This document shows positions 1 through 8,525 of a DNA stretch of 64,000 nucleotides, piece by piece. Location: contig JAEZST010000011.1 in NCBI GenBank assembly GCA_023443865.1, positions 434,001 through 498,000 on the forward strand, written 5' to 3'. The translations under genes were made by a program, and so were the position numbers. The DNA comes from Spirochaetota bacterium. GTDB taxonomy: Bacteria; Spirochaetota; Spirochaetia; Treponematales; Treponemataceae. The notes under the pieces were generated by a model, which made no database searches, was not told where the DNA came from, and saw only the letters and a list, made by a program, of their open reading frames with translations. Position 1 is the first letter of the stretch, and every line of letters starts with the position of its first letter.

Positions 1-581
1 TTAATGATAACGAGGGTCCGCTCGATCTTCTCGGGGTTCTCGTAGGCCATGTTCTCCACGATGTTCGGCTCGTTGGCGAAGAAATCGTGGAAAAGCTTGA
101 GGTCGTCCAGGCACTGATCGTCGTTTACCGGCGTGAAGACCACGGGCTCGAAATACTGCACCTTCGACGGATCGTTCGGGTCGTACACGAGGTCGCCGTA
201 GGTGTCGCGGATGGTCTCTCCGCGGGAATTCTCGATGCTTCGCTTTTCCGGGAACACGGAACCGGCGACGGCGCGCAGTTTCGAGGCGGCGTCCTTTCCC
301 CTGAACAAAAGCACGAGAACCCGGTGGCGCCGGCCGCCCGAGGGGGAAAAGGTGCGGAGAATGTAGTCTTTTTTCATCTGCGCGACCGGGTCGCCCGAGT
401 CGCGGTGGGTCACCTGGGACTCCGCGTAGGCGCGGGCCAGCTCTTCCGTCGGGGCGATCATGCGGGCGCCGACGAGCTCGAGATCGTCGAGCCGGACCAA
501 CAGGCGGGAGAGCACGCCGCCGGTGCGGGAGCGGGCGATGGTGTAGGGAGTGAACAGAATGTAGGAGAGTTCACAGCTCAT
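1..581 (-). CDS. ndk: Nucleoside diphosphate kinase, long spirochaete-type form (3' part outside window)
   Basis: The frame is open from an ATG at 581 to the window edge, about 193 codons. The visible N-terminal part begins MSCELSYILFTPYTIARSRT and contains LVGARMIAP. The last visible residues are ERTLVIIK, which matches the strand that opens a nucleoside diphosphate kinase fold. I recall similar proteins with a long N-terminal NDK-like domain in treponemes. The family transfers phosphate from ATP to NDPs through a histidine, but the catalytic His lies beyond the window, so activity cannot be judged. It is the last minus-strand gene here, downstream of ogt. The assignment depends on the final residues and on remembered similarity. 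Confidence 0.6.
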   Translation of the reverse strand, partial: MSCELSYILFTPYTIARSRTGGVLSRLLVRLDDLELVGARMIAPTEELARAYAESQVTHRDSGDPVAQMKKDYILRTFSPSGGRRHRVLVLLFRGKDAASKLRAVAGSVFPEKRSIENSRGETIRDTYGDLVYDPNDPSKVQYFEPVVFTPVNDDQCLDDLKLFHDFFANEPNIVENMAYENPEKIERTLVII

Positions 582-649
582 GGATTTTACCTCTTCGTAA
601 AAAAAAAAGTGATGGCGAAAAACTATGTTTAGCGTACCGAAAGGCGCGC

Positions 650-1216
650 CTAACTGCAAGCGTCCGGGCCTTTCGCCTTCCGTTCCAGGTCGAGCAGGAA
701 CCGTTTGCGCCAGAGGCCCCCGGCGTAGCCGGTGAGGGAGCCGTCGGAGCCCACGACCCGGTGGCAGGGCACGAGGATGGCGATGGGATTCTTGCCGTTC
801 GCCGCCGCGGAGGCCCGGACCGATTTCGGGTCGCCCAGCGCGGCCGCCTGTTCGGCGTACGTAACGGTGGAGCCATAGGGGATAGTAAGAAGCTGGGCCC
901 ACACGCGCTCCCGGAAGGGAGTGCCGCGGGGATCGAGGGGAATGTCGAAGGTTTTTCTGGAACCGGCGAAATACTCGCCAAGCTCGTTGACGAGCCGTTC
1001 GGCTACCGGGCGCGAAACGAGGGGGGATTCCGCCGATGAAGGGCACGCGCCGCGAGGGACGAGACGGACGGAACCGTCGCCAGCGCTAGTCCCGTCGCCC
1101 GCGCTTCCGTCTTCGGCCTTGTCCCCCCCTCCCCCGAAGGTCAGGGAAACGAGGCCGCGCGCGGAAAAGGTCGCGGTCATGGGGCCGAGCGGCGTGGAAA
1201 TTTCGACGGGATTCAT
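650..1216 (-). CDS. ogt: Methylated-DNA-protein-cysteine S-methyltransferase (O6-alkylguanine repair)
   Basis: This 188-residue protein carries the family active-site motif PCHRV, with the acceptor cysteine near residue 151. It is followed by GSDGSLTGYAGGLWRKRFLL, the usual C-terminal block. The helix-turn-helix part includes IPYGSTVTYAEQAA. The enzyme removes alkyl groups from O6 of guanine by irreversible transfer to its own cysteine. The N-terminal domain holds a low-complexity Gly/Asp/Ser insert (about residues 30-60) that the core fold does not need. I chose the ATG at 1216; a GTG two codons upstream (1222) is possible. It follows the opuA genes on the same strand with a gap of about 54 bp, so co-transcription is possible but not required. 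Confidence 0.93.
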   Translation of the reverse strand: MNPVEISTPLGPMTATFSARGLVSLTFGGGGDKAEDGSAGDGTSAGDGSVRLVPRGACPSSAESPLVSRPVAERLVNELGEYFAGSRKTFDIPLDPRGTPFRERVWAQLLTIPYGSTVTYAEQAAALGDPKSVRASAAANGKNPIAILVPCHRVVGSDGSLTGYAGGLWRKRFLLDLERKAKGPDACS

Positions 1217-1270
1217 GGGCACAACCTACCCCAAGGAGGGGCAGGTTGTCCAGTTGGCCGAACGCCTCGC

Positions 1271-2113
1271 TCAGCGCTTTTTGGCGACGCTGTGGGTCAG
1301 GCGGTCCACGACGATCGCGAGGAAGACGATGCTGATGCCCGCCTCGAAGCCGCGGCCGACCTCGATCCTGTTGATCGAAAGGAGCACTTCCATGCCGAGT
1401 CCCTTGGCGCCGATCATGGAGCCGATAACGACCATGGCGAGGGCCATCATGGTGGTCTGGTTAACGCCGACCATGATCGACTCGCGGGCCAAGGGCAGCT
1501 GCACGTCCATGAGCACCTCTCGCTGGGTGGCGCCGAAGGCCTTGGCCGCCTCGACCGCCTCGGGATCAACGGTGCGGATGCCGACGTTCGTGAGCCGGAT
1601 GACCGGGGGCACGGCGTAGATGATCGTCGCGATGATGGCGGGCACCTTGCCCATGCCGAAGAACATGAGGGCGGGGATCAGGTACACGAAGCTCGGCATG
1701 GTTTGCATGCCGTCCAATATCGGGAGGAGGATCTTCTCGGCCCGTCGGCTTTGGGCCATGGCGATGCCTACGGGCACGCCGATGAGGAGCGAGAAAAGCA
1801 CGGCGCCCGAAACCAGGCTCATGGTCTGCATGGCGAGCTTCCAATAGCCGAAGCTGCCGATCAGGAGGAGCATGACCGCGAAGCCGATCCCGGAGGAGAG
1901 CTTGCCGACCAATTTCCACCCGCCGAGGAAGGCCAGGCCGACGATGACGAACCAGGGAAGGCCCACGAAGAAGAGCTCGAACAGGCGCATGACCTGGAGG
2001 ATGCCCCAGCCGACGGCGTCGAATACGGCGCCGAGATGGTCCAGGAGCCAGGTCATGATCGCGTCTATGCCGTCCCTGAGGGGAATGCGTATAATTTCCG
2101 GAAAATCAAACAT
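1271..2113 (-). CDS. opuAB: Glycine betaine/proline ABC transporter, permease subunit
   Basis: This 280-residue, strongly hydrophobic protein has about six to seven membrane segments. It contains the EAA loop typical of ABC permeases (AVEAAKAFGATQREVLMDVQ followed by LPLA) and the family signature GVNQTTMMALAMVVIGSMIG. These match the ProW/OpuAB family, which forms the inner-membrane channel of osmoprotectant importers. Its start overlaps the end of the ATPase gene by 8 bp, which indicates translational coupling. Together with the neighbouring ATPase and binding protein it makes a complete betaine or proline-betaine importer. Confidence 0.94.
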   Translation of the reverse strand: MFDFPEIIRIPLRDGIDAIMTWLLDHLGAVFDAVGWGILQVMRLFELFFVGLPWFVIVGLAFLGGWKLVGKLSSGIGFAVMLLLIGSFGYWKLAMQTMSLVSGAVLFSLLIGVPVGIAMAQSRRAEKILLPILDGMQTMPSFVYLIPALMFFGMGKVPAIIATIIYAVPPVIRLTNVGIRTVDPEAVEAAKAFGATQREVLMDVQLPLARESIMVGVNQTTMMALAMVVIGSMIGAKGLGMEVLLSINRIEVGRGFEAGISIVFLAIVVDRLTHSVAKKR

Positions 2114-3527
2114 GGGAACCTCCTTCGGCGGCGTTTTCGGGCGGGCGTTCGGCCGGCTGGGCGCCGTCCGGTCCCGTCGGGCTTATCGCCTCGAAGATGT
2201 CGTCGGTCTTGACGGTGCCGAGAAGCTTGCCCGATTCGGAGACCACGGGCACGGCGCGGTAATTCGCCTTCGCCATGGAGAAAAGCTCTTCCAAAACCAT
2301 GTCTTCCCGGGCGGCGGGCACCTGGCGCAAAAGGTCGCCGTCGAGCTTGCGGGTATCGGCGGCGTTTGCGGGCTGCCCGGTTACGGGCCGCCCGGTTACG
2401 GGCCCGCCCGCGGGGGTTACGACGGAACCGAGAGCCTTGTTGCCCGGCGAATCGGTCAGTATCCCGGCGGCGGCCTTGGCTTCCCGTTCCGCCAGGTATT
2501 TTTCCAGCCGGTCCCGGCTCGCCACGCCGAGGAGCCGGCGTTCGCGGTCAACCACGAAGGCGGCCTGGCGTTTTTCGCGTTTCAGGATAGTGAGGGCGGT
2601 TTTCGGCCCTTCCCAGGCATAGAGGAGAACGGCGGGCTCGCTCATGATGCTGCCCGCGGTAATGACCTTCGCCGGCGAGGCGTCTTGCACGAACTCGGCC
2701 ACGTACTCATTGGCCGGGGCCGTCACGATGTCTTCCGCCGTGCCGATCTGCACGACCTCGCCGTTTCGCATGATCGCGATCCGGTTCCCGAGCTTGAGCG
2801 CCTCGTGAAGGTCATGGGTGACGAATACGATGGTTTTTTGGAGCTTCGCCTGAAGCTCCACGAGCTCGTCCTGCATTTGGCGCCGGATCAGGGGATCGAG
2901 GCCGCTGAAGGGCTCGTCCATGAGGAGGATGTCCGGGTCGCTCGCGAGGGCGCGGGCGAGGCCAACGCGCTGCTGCATGCCGCCGGAGAGGGCGCCGGGG
3001 TATTGGTCTTCCCAGCCCTTCAGTCCGACGGTCTCGATGGCCTGCATGGCCCGGGCGTAACGCTCGCCCCGGGGGAGCTTCTGCACCTTGAGGGCGTAGG
3101 CGGCGTTGTCGAGAACGGTCATGTGGGGAAAGAGGCCGTAATGCTGGAAGACCATGCCGAAGGCGGTCTTGCGGAACTCGAGGAGACGGGCCTCGCCCAT
3201 CTTCGTAACGTCCTCGCCGAGCACCTCGACGGTGCCCGCGGTGGGCTCCACGAGCCTGATGATGTTTCTGATAAGCGTGGACTTCCCGCTGCCGGACAGG
3301 CCCATAAGGATAAAGAACTCGCCCTTTTTCACTTCGATGTCGATATTCCTCATGCCGACCACGCAGCCGGTCTTTTCGAGGATCTCGGCCTTTCCGAGGT
3401 TCCGGTATTTGTCCGTGAGGATACGACGTGGGTCCATCCCGAAGACTTTCCAAAGACCGGAAATGCGAATCGCGGTGTCCCGCGATTCGGGGGCGGCGAC
3501 CGCCCCCGATTGTTTTAGTTCAGCCAT
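2106..3527 (-). CDS. opuAA: Glycine betaine/proline ABC transporter, ATPase with CBS domains
   Basis: This 473-residue protein has Walker A GLSGSGKST (residues 76-84), Q-loop FQHYGLFP, signature LSGGMQQRVGLARAL (about 180-194) and Walker B ILLMDEP (about 200-206). The C-terminal half carries two CBS-like segments (about 285-345 and 405-460), which in OpuAA/ProV sense ionic strength or cyclic dinucleotides. The linker between them is unusual: it contains a short duplicated GRPVTG/GPVTG motif, encoded by a tandem CCCGGTTACGGG repeat near 2377-2412, and looks like a recent expansion. The gene lies 7 bp from opuAC and overlaps opuAB, as in an operon opuAC-opuAA-opuAB. Confidence 0.95.
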   Translation of the reverse strand: MAELKQSGAVAAPESRDTAIRISGLWKVFGMDPRRILTDKYRNLGKAEILEKTGCVVGMRNIDIEVKKGEFFILMGLSGSGKSTLIRNIIRLVEPTAGTVEVLGEDVTKMGEARLLEFRKTAFGMVFQHYGLFPHMTVLDNAAYALKVQKLPRGERYARAMQAIETVGLKGWEDQYPGALSGGMQQRVGLARALASDPDILLMDEPFSGLDPLIRRQMQDELVELQAKLQKTIVFVTHDLHEALKLGNRIAIMRNGEVVQIGTAEDIVTAPANEYVAEFVQDASPAKVITAGSIMSEPAVLLYAWEGPKTALTILKREKRQAAFVVDRERRLLGVASRDRLEKYLAEREAKAAAGILTDSPGNKALGSVVTPAGGPVTGRPVTGQPANAADTRKLDGDLLRQVPAAREDMVLEELFSMAKANYRAVPVVSESGKLLGTVKTDDIFEAISPTGPDGAQPAERPPENAAEGGSHV

Positions 3528-3534
3528 TCCCGCC

Positions 3535-4503
3535 TTATTCGGCGATGACCTTTCCCGCGTCGAGCGCGGCGTTGACCTTGGCTGCGACGTCGGCGGACAC
3601 CCACGCGGTCCATACGTCTTTCTTGTTTTTCAGGAACCACAGCGCGGTCTGCGCGGCGTTCCACTTGTTGTCGTCCATCACCGAGAGGAATTCGTTGTTC
3701 TCGGCCACGGTGGTCTTATAGTTCTTCAGGAACGCGACCACCTCGGGCGCCTTTTGGGTTAAGGACTTGCTCACCAGCTTGTTTACCAGGGCGGGCTCGA
3801 ATTCGGAACCCTCGAGGCGAACCATGTCGAGCTTGCCGAGGATCGGCGTCGGGGCCCAGTAGTAGCCGACCCAGGGCTCGCGTTTTTTGTACGCGCCGAC
3901 CATAGTGGCGGCGAGGGCTGCAGACGAGCCGGGCACGCCCTGGTTAAAGGTGTCGGCCAAGCCGTATTTATTGAAGATATCCTCGGATACCTTCGTGGCG
4001 GACCAGCCCGCGGTGCCCATGTACACGAGGCCCTTCGACGGGTCTTCGGGGTCCTTGAACAGCTTCCAGTACTTCGGGAGGTCTGCTACGGACGTGAGGT
4101 CCGGGGCGGGCGCGTCGGCGCCCTCGGTAAGGTAACGGGGTATCCACCAGCCTTGGGGGGCGTCGGGCATGTTTTGGCCCAAGTCCACGATGTCGCCGGA
4201 AGCGACGGCCTTATCGTATACTTCCATGAAGTTGGAATGCCAGGATTCCATATCGACGTCGATATCGCCCTGAATGAGACCGTTTACGGTAACGAGGGTA
4301 TCGGCCGCGGTGTACTCGACGTTATAATCGCCGATTCCGTTTTGAATAACGTAGGCCGCGACGCGGTTATGTACCGCCGCGCTATCCCATGAAAGATCGC
4401 CGAACACCAGTGTAACGGGCTTTTCCTCCTTCGTCCCACCGGCGAATACGGCCACCGGGAGGACGAACATCAGAACGATTGTGAAAGCTAATAACTTCCG
4501 CAT
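3535..4503 (-). CDS. opuAC: Glycine betaine/proline ABC transporter, substrate-binding protein
   Basis: This 322-residue protein has an N-terminal signal peptide (MRKLLAFTIVLMFVLPVAVFA followed by GG) and an OpuAC-type periplasmic binding fold. Family landmarks include GDLSWDSAAVHNRVAAYV, DIDVDMESWHSNF and GWWIPRYLTEG, the tryptophan-rich segments that cage quaternary ammonium groups. I chose the ATG at 4503 rather than an in-frame ATG eight codons upstream (4527). A strong GGAGGA ribosome site sits five bases before 4503 and the signal peptide then begins correctly. It is the first gene of the opuA operon. No lipobox cysteine is seen, so it may be periplasmic rather than lipid-anchored. Confidence 0.94.
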   Translation of the reverse strand: MRKLLAFTIVLMFVLPVAVFAGGTKEEKPVTLVFGDLSWDSAAVHNRVAAYVIQNGIGDYNVEYTAADTLVTVNGLIQGDIDVDMESWHSNFMEVYDKAVASGDIVDLGQNMPDAPQGWWIPRYLTEGADAPAPDLTSVADLPKYWKLFKDPEDPSKGLVYMGTAGWSATKVSEDIFNKYGLADTFNQGVPGSSAALAATMVGAYKKREPWVGYYWAPTPILGKLDMVRLEGSEFEPALVNKLVSKSLTQKAPEVVAFLKNYKTTVAENNEFLSVMDDNKWNAAQTALWFLKNKKDVWTAWVSADVAAKVNAALDAGKVIAE

Positions 4504-4936
4504 GTTTTCCTCCAAAAATTTACGCAATGCGCATTAATGATGGTTTAACCGTAAAGGCTGAGGAAGATGATGTCAACCCTGGCAAACAGAGAAATTCGAC
4601 ATATCGCACCGTTTTTACCACTATTTTTGATTTTTATTGCCAAATATTGAGCATATTTTTCAGTTTAACGCTCTTTTTTTATGCAAATTTGAAGAATATT
4701 GGCGCATTTTTGGCGAAATTATTGCATTATATTATAATTTTATCGATTTCCCTATCAATTCTGGAATACGCGGGTTTTCCGTTAATCGCTCATTTTTTTC
4801 CCTATCGCTGCCTTCCGCTCGCTCGATACGCCGGAGAACCAAATAAAAGATCTTGACCTAAACCGGTTTACCTGGCACTCTTATTGAGCTAACAGCGCCT
4901 CAATTCATCAGATATCTCCATCGTCAGGAGCGCGTC
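4504..4936. promoter_or_regulatory. AT-rich divergent control region between opuAC and the AAC(3)-type gene
   Basis: These 433 bp hold no convincing gene and are much richer in A/T than the neighbours. On the minus strand a TTGACA box (plus 4571-4576) sits 17 bp before a weak TACGGT -10 (4548-4553), a plausible opuAC promoter. A perfect 10-bp palindrome AATGCGCATT lies at 4526-4535 in the opuAC leader. A perfect 12-bp palindrome TAAACCGGTTTA lies at 4859-4870, of the CG-centred kind bound by LacI-family repressors, about 67 bp before the divergent gene. The binding proteins are unknown. Confidence 0.45.
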
Positions 4937-5737
4937 ATGACAGAACGACTGCCAAAAAAACCCATACTCCGCGAAGGTATCGCCGCGGCCCTGAGCGAGG
5001 CCGGCCTTGAGCGGGGAAACGCCGTATTCGCCCATGCCTCCCTCTCGGCCTTTGGCTATATACTCGGCGGGGCCGAAACGGTAATCCGGGCGATATTCGA
5101 CGTTCTCGGCCCCGACGGGACCCTCATGATGCCCGCCCAAACCTGGAAGAACCTTGACCCCGAAACCGGCGTGCATTGGGAAGTCCCGAAGGAATGGTGG
5201 CCCGCGATCCGCGAACACTGGCCCGCTTACGATCCGGCGGTTACCCCGTCCGTAGGCATGGGAGCCGTCGCCGAGGCGCTCCGGACCTGGCCCGGCTCGA
5301 AACGGTCCGCCCACCCCGCCCGATCGGTCAGCGCCGTGGGGAAATACGCCGCCTACCTCACCGAGAATCACGACCTCTCGGATATCTTCGGCGACGACTC
5401 CCCCGTGGGGCGGCTCTATAAGCTCGGCGGGCAGGTACTGCTTTTCGGCGTGGGATACGATAAAAACACCTCGATCCATCTCGCCGAATACCGCGCGGAC
5501 TGGGAGAAGCCGCGGGCCACGGAACGGAGCGCGATATTGCGAAACGGCAAACGGGAGTGGGTTTCCTACGAGACCATCGCGGTGGACGATTCCGATTTTA
5601 TCGCCCTGGGAGAGGCCTGGGAAAGGGTTTCGGGACAGAGGACGGCCACGCTCGGAAACGGAACGATTCGCTGTTTCGACCAAAGGCCCTTCGTTGATTG
5701 GGCAACGGCCTGGCTAAGCGATAGCCGACGCGCGTAA
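4937..5737 (+). CDS. AAC(3)-family N-acetyltransferase
   Basis: This 266-residue protein fits the antibiotic AAC(3)/YokD family. It has the N-terminal segment NAVFAHASLSAFGYILGGAE, the block GPDGTLMMPAQTW, then TPSVGMGAVAEALR, RSAHPARSVSAVG and GVGYDKNTSIHLAEY. The His in HPARS and the surrounding residues correspond to the conserved catalytic region. Family members use acetyl-CoA to acetylate the 3-amino group of 2-deoxystreptamine aminoglycosides, but many chromosomal homologues have unknown natural substrates, so resistance should not be assumed. A good AGGAG ribosome site precedes the ATG. It is divergent from opuAC and followed by an aminotransferase gene. Confidence 0.85.
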   Translation: MTERLPKKPILREGIAAALSEAGLERGNAVFAHASLSAFGYILGGAETVIRAIFDVLGPDGTLMMPAQTWKNLDPETGVHWEVPKEWWPAIREHWPAYDPAVTPSVGMGAVAEALRTWPGSKRSAHPARSVSAVGKYAAYLTENHDLSDIFGDDSPVGRLYKLGGQVLLFGVGYDKNTSIHLAEYRADWEKPRATERSAILRNGKREWVSYETIAVDDSDFIALGEAWERVSGQRTATLGNGTIRCFDQRPFVDWATAWLSDSRRA

Positions 5738-5759
5738 GCCTTCGAGAAATTATGGTATA

Positions 5760-7244
5760 ATGAAGCCTATGACCGATTCCCGCGCATCCATAGAATCACG
5801 CTTTAAGCCCTTTCGGGAAGGCACCATCGGGAACGATGCCGCGATAGCCGGTCCCTACGGGGAAAAACGCCTGCTGTACGCGGACTGGATCGCCTCGGGG
5901 CGGCTGTACCTGCCGGTCGAAAGGCGCATGACCGAAACCTGCGGCCCCTGGGTGGCGAACACGCACTCCGAATCCACCCACTGCGGGCAGCTGATGACCC
6001 GGGCCTATCACGATGCCCGCGAGGCCATTAAGGCACACATCGGAGCGAGGCCCTCAGACGCGCTTCTCCCGTCCGGTTCCGGCATGACCGGGGCGCTTTG
6101 CAAGCTGCAGCGGATGCTGGGCCTCAAGGTGCCCGAGCAGGCCAAGGCAAAATTCTCGCTGAAAAGCGAGGAGCGGCCCGTGGTATTCATTACCCACATG
6201 GAGCACCACTCGAACCACACCTCCTGGCTCGAAACCATCGCCGACACGGTGGTGCTCCCGCCCGACGATACCCTGCTCGTGCGGGTCTCCGCCCTGGAAG
6301 AGGCGCTCTTCCAATACCGCGACCGCCCGCTGAAAATCGGCAGCTTTACCGCGGCGAGCAACGTTACGGGCATTCGTACCCCCTGGCGGGAGCTGGCACG
6401 GGCCATGCACGGGGCGGGGGGCTGGTGTTTCGTGGATTTTGCCGCCAACGCGCCGTACGACGAGATTCGCATGCACGCCGACGATCCCGCCGAATCGGCG
6501 GACGCGGCCTTTTTTTCGCCCCATAAGTTTCTCGGGGGACCGGGTTCCTCGGGAATGCTCGCCTTTAACCGGGCCCTGTACCGCAACCGCGTACCGGATC
6601 AGCCGGGGGGCGGGACCGTCCGCTGGACCAACCGCTGGAACGAGTACGAATACCTGGACGATATCGAGCTTCGCGAGGACGGCGGCACCCCGGCGTTCCT
6701 CCAGACCATCCGCGCGGCCCTGGCCTGCGGCGTGAAGGACGCCATGGGAACGGCGGCGATCCGGGAAAGCGAGGAATTCCTCGTACGGCGCGCCATGGAA
6801 GGCCTTTCCGCCATTCCGGGGGTGAAGGCGCTGGCCGCGGACCAGACCGAGCGTCTCGGCGCGATTTCCTTCTATATCGAGGGAATTCACTACAATTTGG
6901 CCGTGCGGCTCCTGTCCGACCGTTACGGCATACAGGTGCGGGGCGGCTGCTCCTGCGCGGGCACCTACGGCCATTATCTCTTGCACGTGGACCGGGAAAC
7001 CTCGCACGCGATAACCGGCCAAATACATTCAGGCGACCTGAGCGCGAAGCCGGGCTGGGTCAGGCTTTCCGTCCACCCCATGATGACCGCGGCCGAAATC
7101 GACTATATCCTCAACGCGGTCGAAGACGTGGCGAAAAACGGCAAGGCCTGGGAAAGCGATTACGTTTTTGACCACGGAAGCGCCGAATGGCGGCACACGC
7201 ATTGGTCCACCGCGGGGATACGGGGGCTCTTCGCTCCGTTCTGA
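5760..7244 (+). CDS. Class V aminotransferase (cysteine desulfurase-like PLP enzyme)
   Basis: This 494-residue PLP enzyme shows the class V hallmarks. These are a Schiff-base lysine in FFSPHKFLGGPGSSG, the cofactor Asp/Ala region WCFVDFAANAPYDEI, a His in THMEHHSNHTSW, and a C-terminal loop with RGGCSCAGTYGHYLL whose cysteines recall the cysteine desulfurase active loop. The N-terminus (LLYADWIASGRLYLPVE) also resembles desulfurase-like proteins. The exact substrate is unknown. A TATAAT box at 5756-5761 overlaps the first ATG, so translation may really begin at the second ATG (5769). No isc/suf partner genes are adjacent. Confidence 0.85.
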   Translation: MKPMTDSRASIESRFKPFREGTIGNDAAIAGPYGEKRLLYADWIASGRLYLPVERRMTETCGPWVANTHSESTHCGQLMTRAYHDAREAIKAHIGARPSDALLPSGSGMTGALCKLQRMLGLKVPEQAKAKFSLKSEERPVVFITHMEHHSNHTSWLETIADTVVLPPDDTLLVRVSALEEALFQYRDRPLKIGSFTAASNVTGIRTPWRELARAMHGAGGWCFVDFAANAPYDEIRMHADDPAESADAAFFSPHKFLGGPGSSGMLAFNRALYRNRVPDQPGGGTVRWTNRWNEYEYLDDIELREDGGTPAFLQTIRAALACGVKDAMGTAAIRESEEFLVRRAMEGLSAIPGVKALAADQTERLGAISFYIEGIHYNLAVRLLSDRYGIQVRGGCSCAGTYGHYLLHVDRETSHAITGQIHSGDLSAKPGWVRLSVHPMMTAAEIDYILNAVEDVAKNGKAWESDYVFDHGSAEWRHTHWSTAGIRGLFAPF

Positions 7245-7298
7245 TTTATTTATTGCGATCCTTCTGGACAGGACGGGCGAAAACCGATTGAATGTGCC

Positions 7299-8525
7299 AT
7301 GCGCATAAAACACGTATTCGCTCCCTACCTCGGCCTCTCCGCCCCGATCTGGACCCTCTTCGCGGTACAGGTCATCAACCGGATGGGCGACTTCGTGCAC
7401 CCCTTCCTCACCCTCTTTTTGACCAAGCGCCTTGGCTACGCCGAGGCGGCCACGGGCTTTTGGGTTACCGTCAACGTCGTCGCCGGCACCCTGGGCATCA
7501 TGGCGGCAGGGAAGATCAGCGACCGCAAGGGGCGAAAGATAGTGCTACTCGCCGGCATGGGGCTCTCTGCCCTCCTGATCGCCCTGGCGGGCTTCTGCCT
7601 CTCCTCTCCCCTCATCGTGTACGTTCTCGTGGCAACGAGCTATTTTCAGGGCATGGTTCGCCCCGCCATTTCCGCGCTCATCGCCGACCTGACCGGTCCC
7701 GACCAGAGAAAGGACGCCTACGCGCTGAGCTATCTCGGCATCAACATCGGCGTTTCCGTTGGCCCCATGATCGCGGGCTTTCTCTTCGAGCACCGGATAC
7801 GCTGGCTTTTTTGGGGCGACGCCCTGAGCTCGGCGGTCGCGCTCGCCTGTATCGCCCTCTTCATACCCAATATACGGCACGAGGACTTGCCGGACCGTCC
7901 CGAGTCCGTCGGCGAGGCCGTTTGGGACGGGAACGCCCTGACCGCCTTTTTCAAGCGGCCCATCCTCGTCGCCTTCTGTTTTTTGATTTTGGCGGTAAAC
8001 GTCATGTATACCCAAACCCACTTTGCCCTGCCCCTCTACGCCGAACGGCTCTTTCCCGGGCTGGGGGCCCTTACCTACGGGCGGCTCATGAGCTTCAACG
8101 CGATCGTGGTGGTGGCCTTTACCCCCTTTATAAGCCACGTCAACCGCCGCCAGGCGCCGTTGGTATCCATGCAGATCGGCACGGCGCTCTACGCGGCGGG
8201 ATTCGCCATGATGGCCTTTGCCCTGCCCATGCCCCTCCTGTACCTGTCGACGCTGGTATGGACCCTGGGCGAAATCATGTTCTCGATCAATTCGGGGGTA
8301 TTCATGGCCGCGAGTACGCCGAAGAACCTGCGTGGGCAATTCCAGGCGTATCGGGAATTCATCGCCAGCGTCGGGAGGATTTTCTCGCCCCTCCTCGCCG
8401 GTCTCATTATCGGTTCGGCCAGCCTCTTCGCTACCTGGGGGGCCATAGGCGCCTTGGGAATCGCGGCGGCGGCGGGATTCGCGCTATTGATCCGTTTCTC
8501 GAATAAGGCTAGGGCGAATCTTTAA
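7299..8525 (+). CDS. Major facilitator superfamily transporter
   Basis: This 408-residue protein has about 12 membrane segments in two halves. The loop motif between helices 2 and 3, GKISDRKGRKIVLLAG, is the classic MFS motif A. Another typical segment is SYLGINIGVSVGPMIAGFLF in helix 5. Such proteins usually act as proton-coupled exporters or sugar/drug transporters; the substrate cannot be read from the sequence. The gene begins 54 bp after the aminotransferase gene and its last 17 bp overlap the convergent gene at 8509-10029. Confidence 0.9.
   Translation: MRIKHVFAPYLGLSAPIWTLFAVQVINRMGDFVHPFLTLFLTKRLGYAEAATGFWVTVNVVAGTLGIMAAGKISDRKGRKIVLLAGMGLSALLIALAGFCLSSPLIVYVLVATSYFQGMVRPAISALIADLTGPDQRKDAYALSYLGINIGVSVGPMIAGFLFEHRIRWLFWGDALSSAVALACIALFIPNIRHEDLPDRPESVGEAVWDGNALTAFFKRPILVAFCFLILAVNVMYTQTHFALPLYAERLFPGLGALTYGRLMSFNAIVVVAFTPFISHVNRRQAPLVSMQIGTALYAAGFAMMAFALPMPLLYLSTLVWTLGEIMFSINSGVFMAASTPKNLRGQFQAYREFIASVGRIFSPLLAGLIIGSASLFATWGAIGALGIAAAAGFALLIRFSNKARANL

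Noticed and set aside
1872..3518. 548-codon plus-strand frame
   Set aside because: Shadow of opuAA, which has all ABC ATPase motifs on the minus strand.
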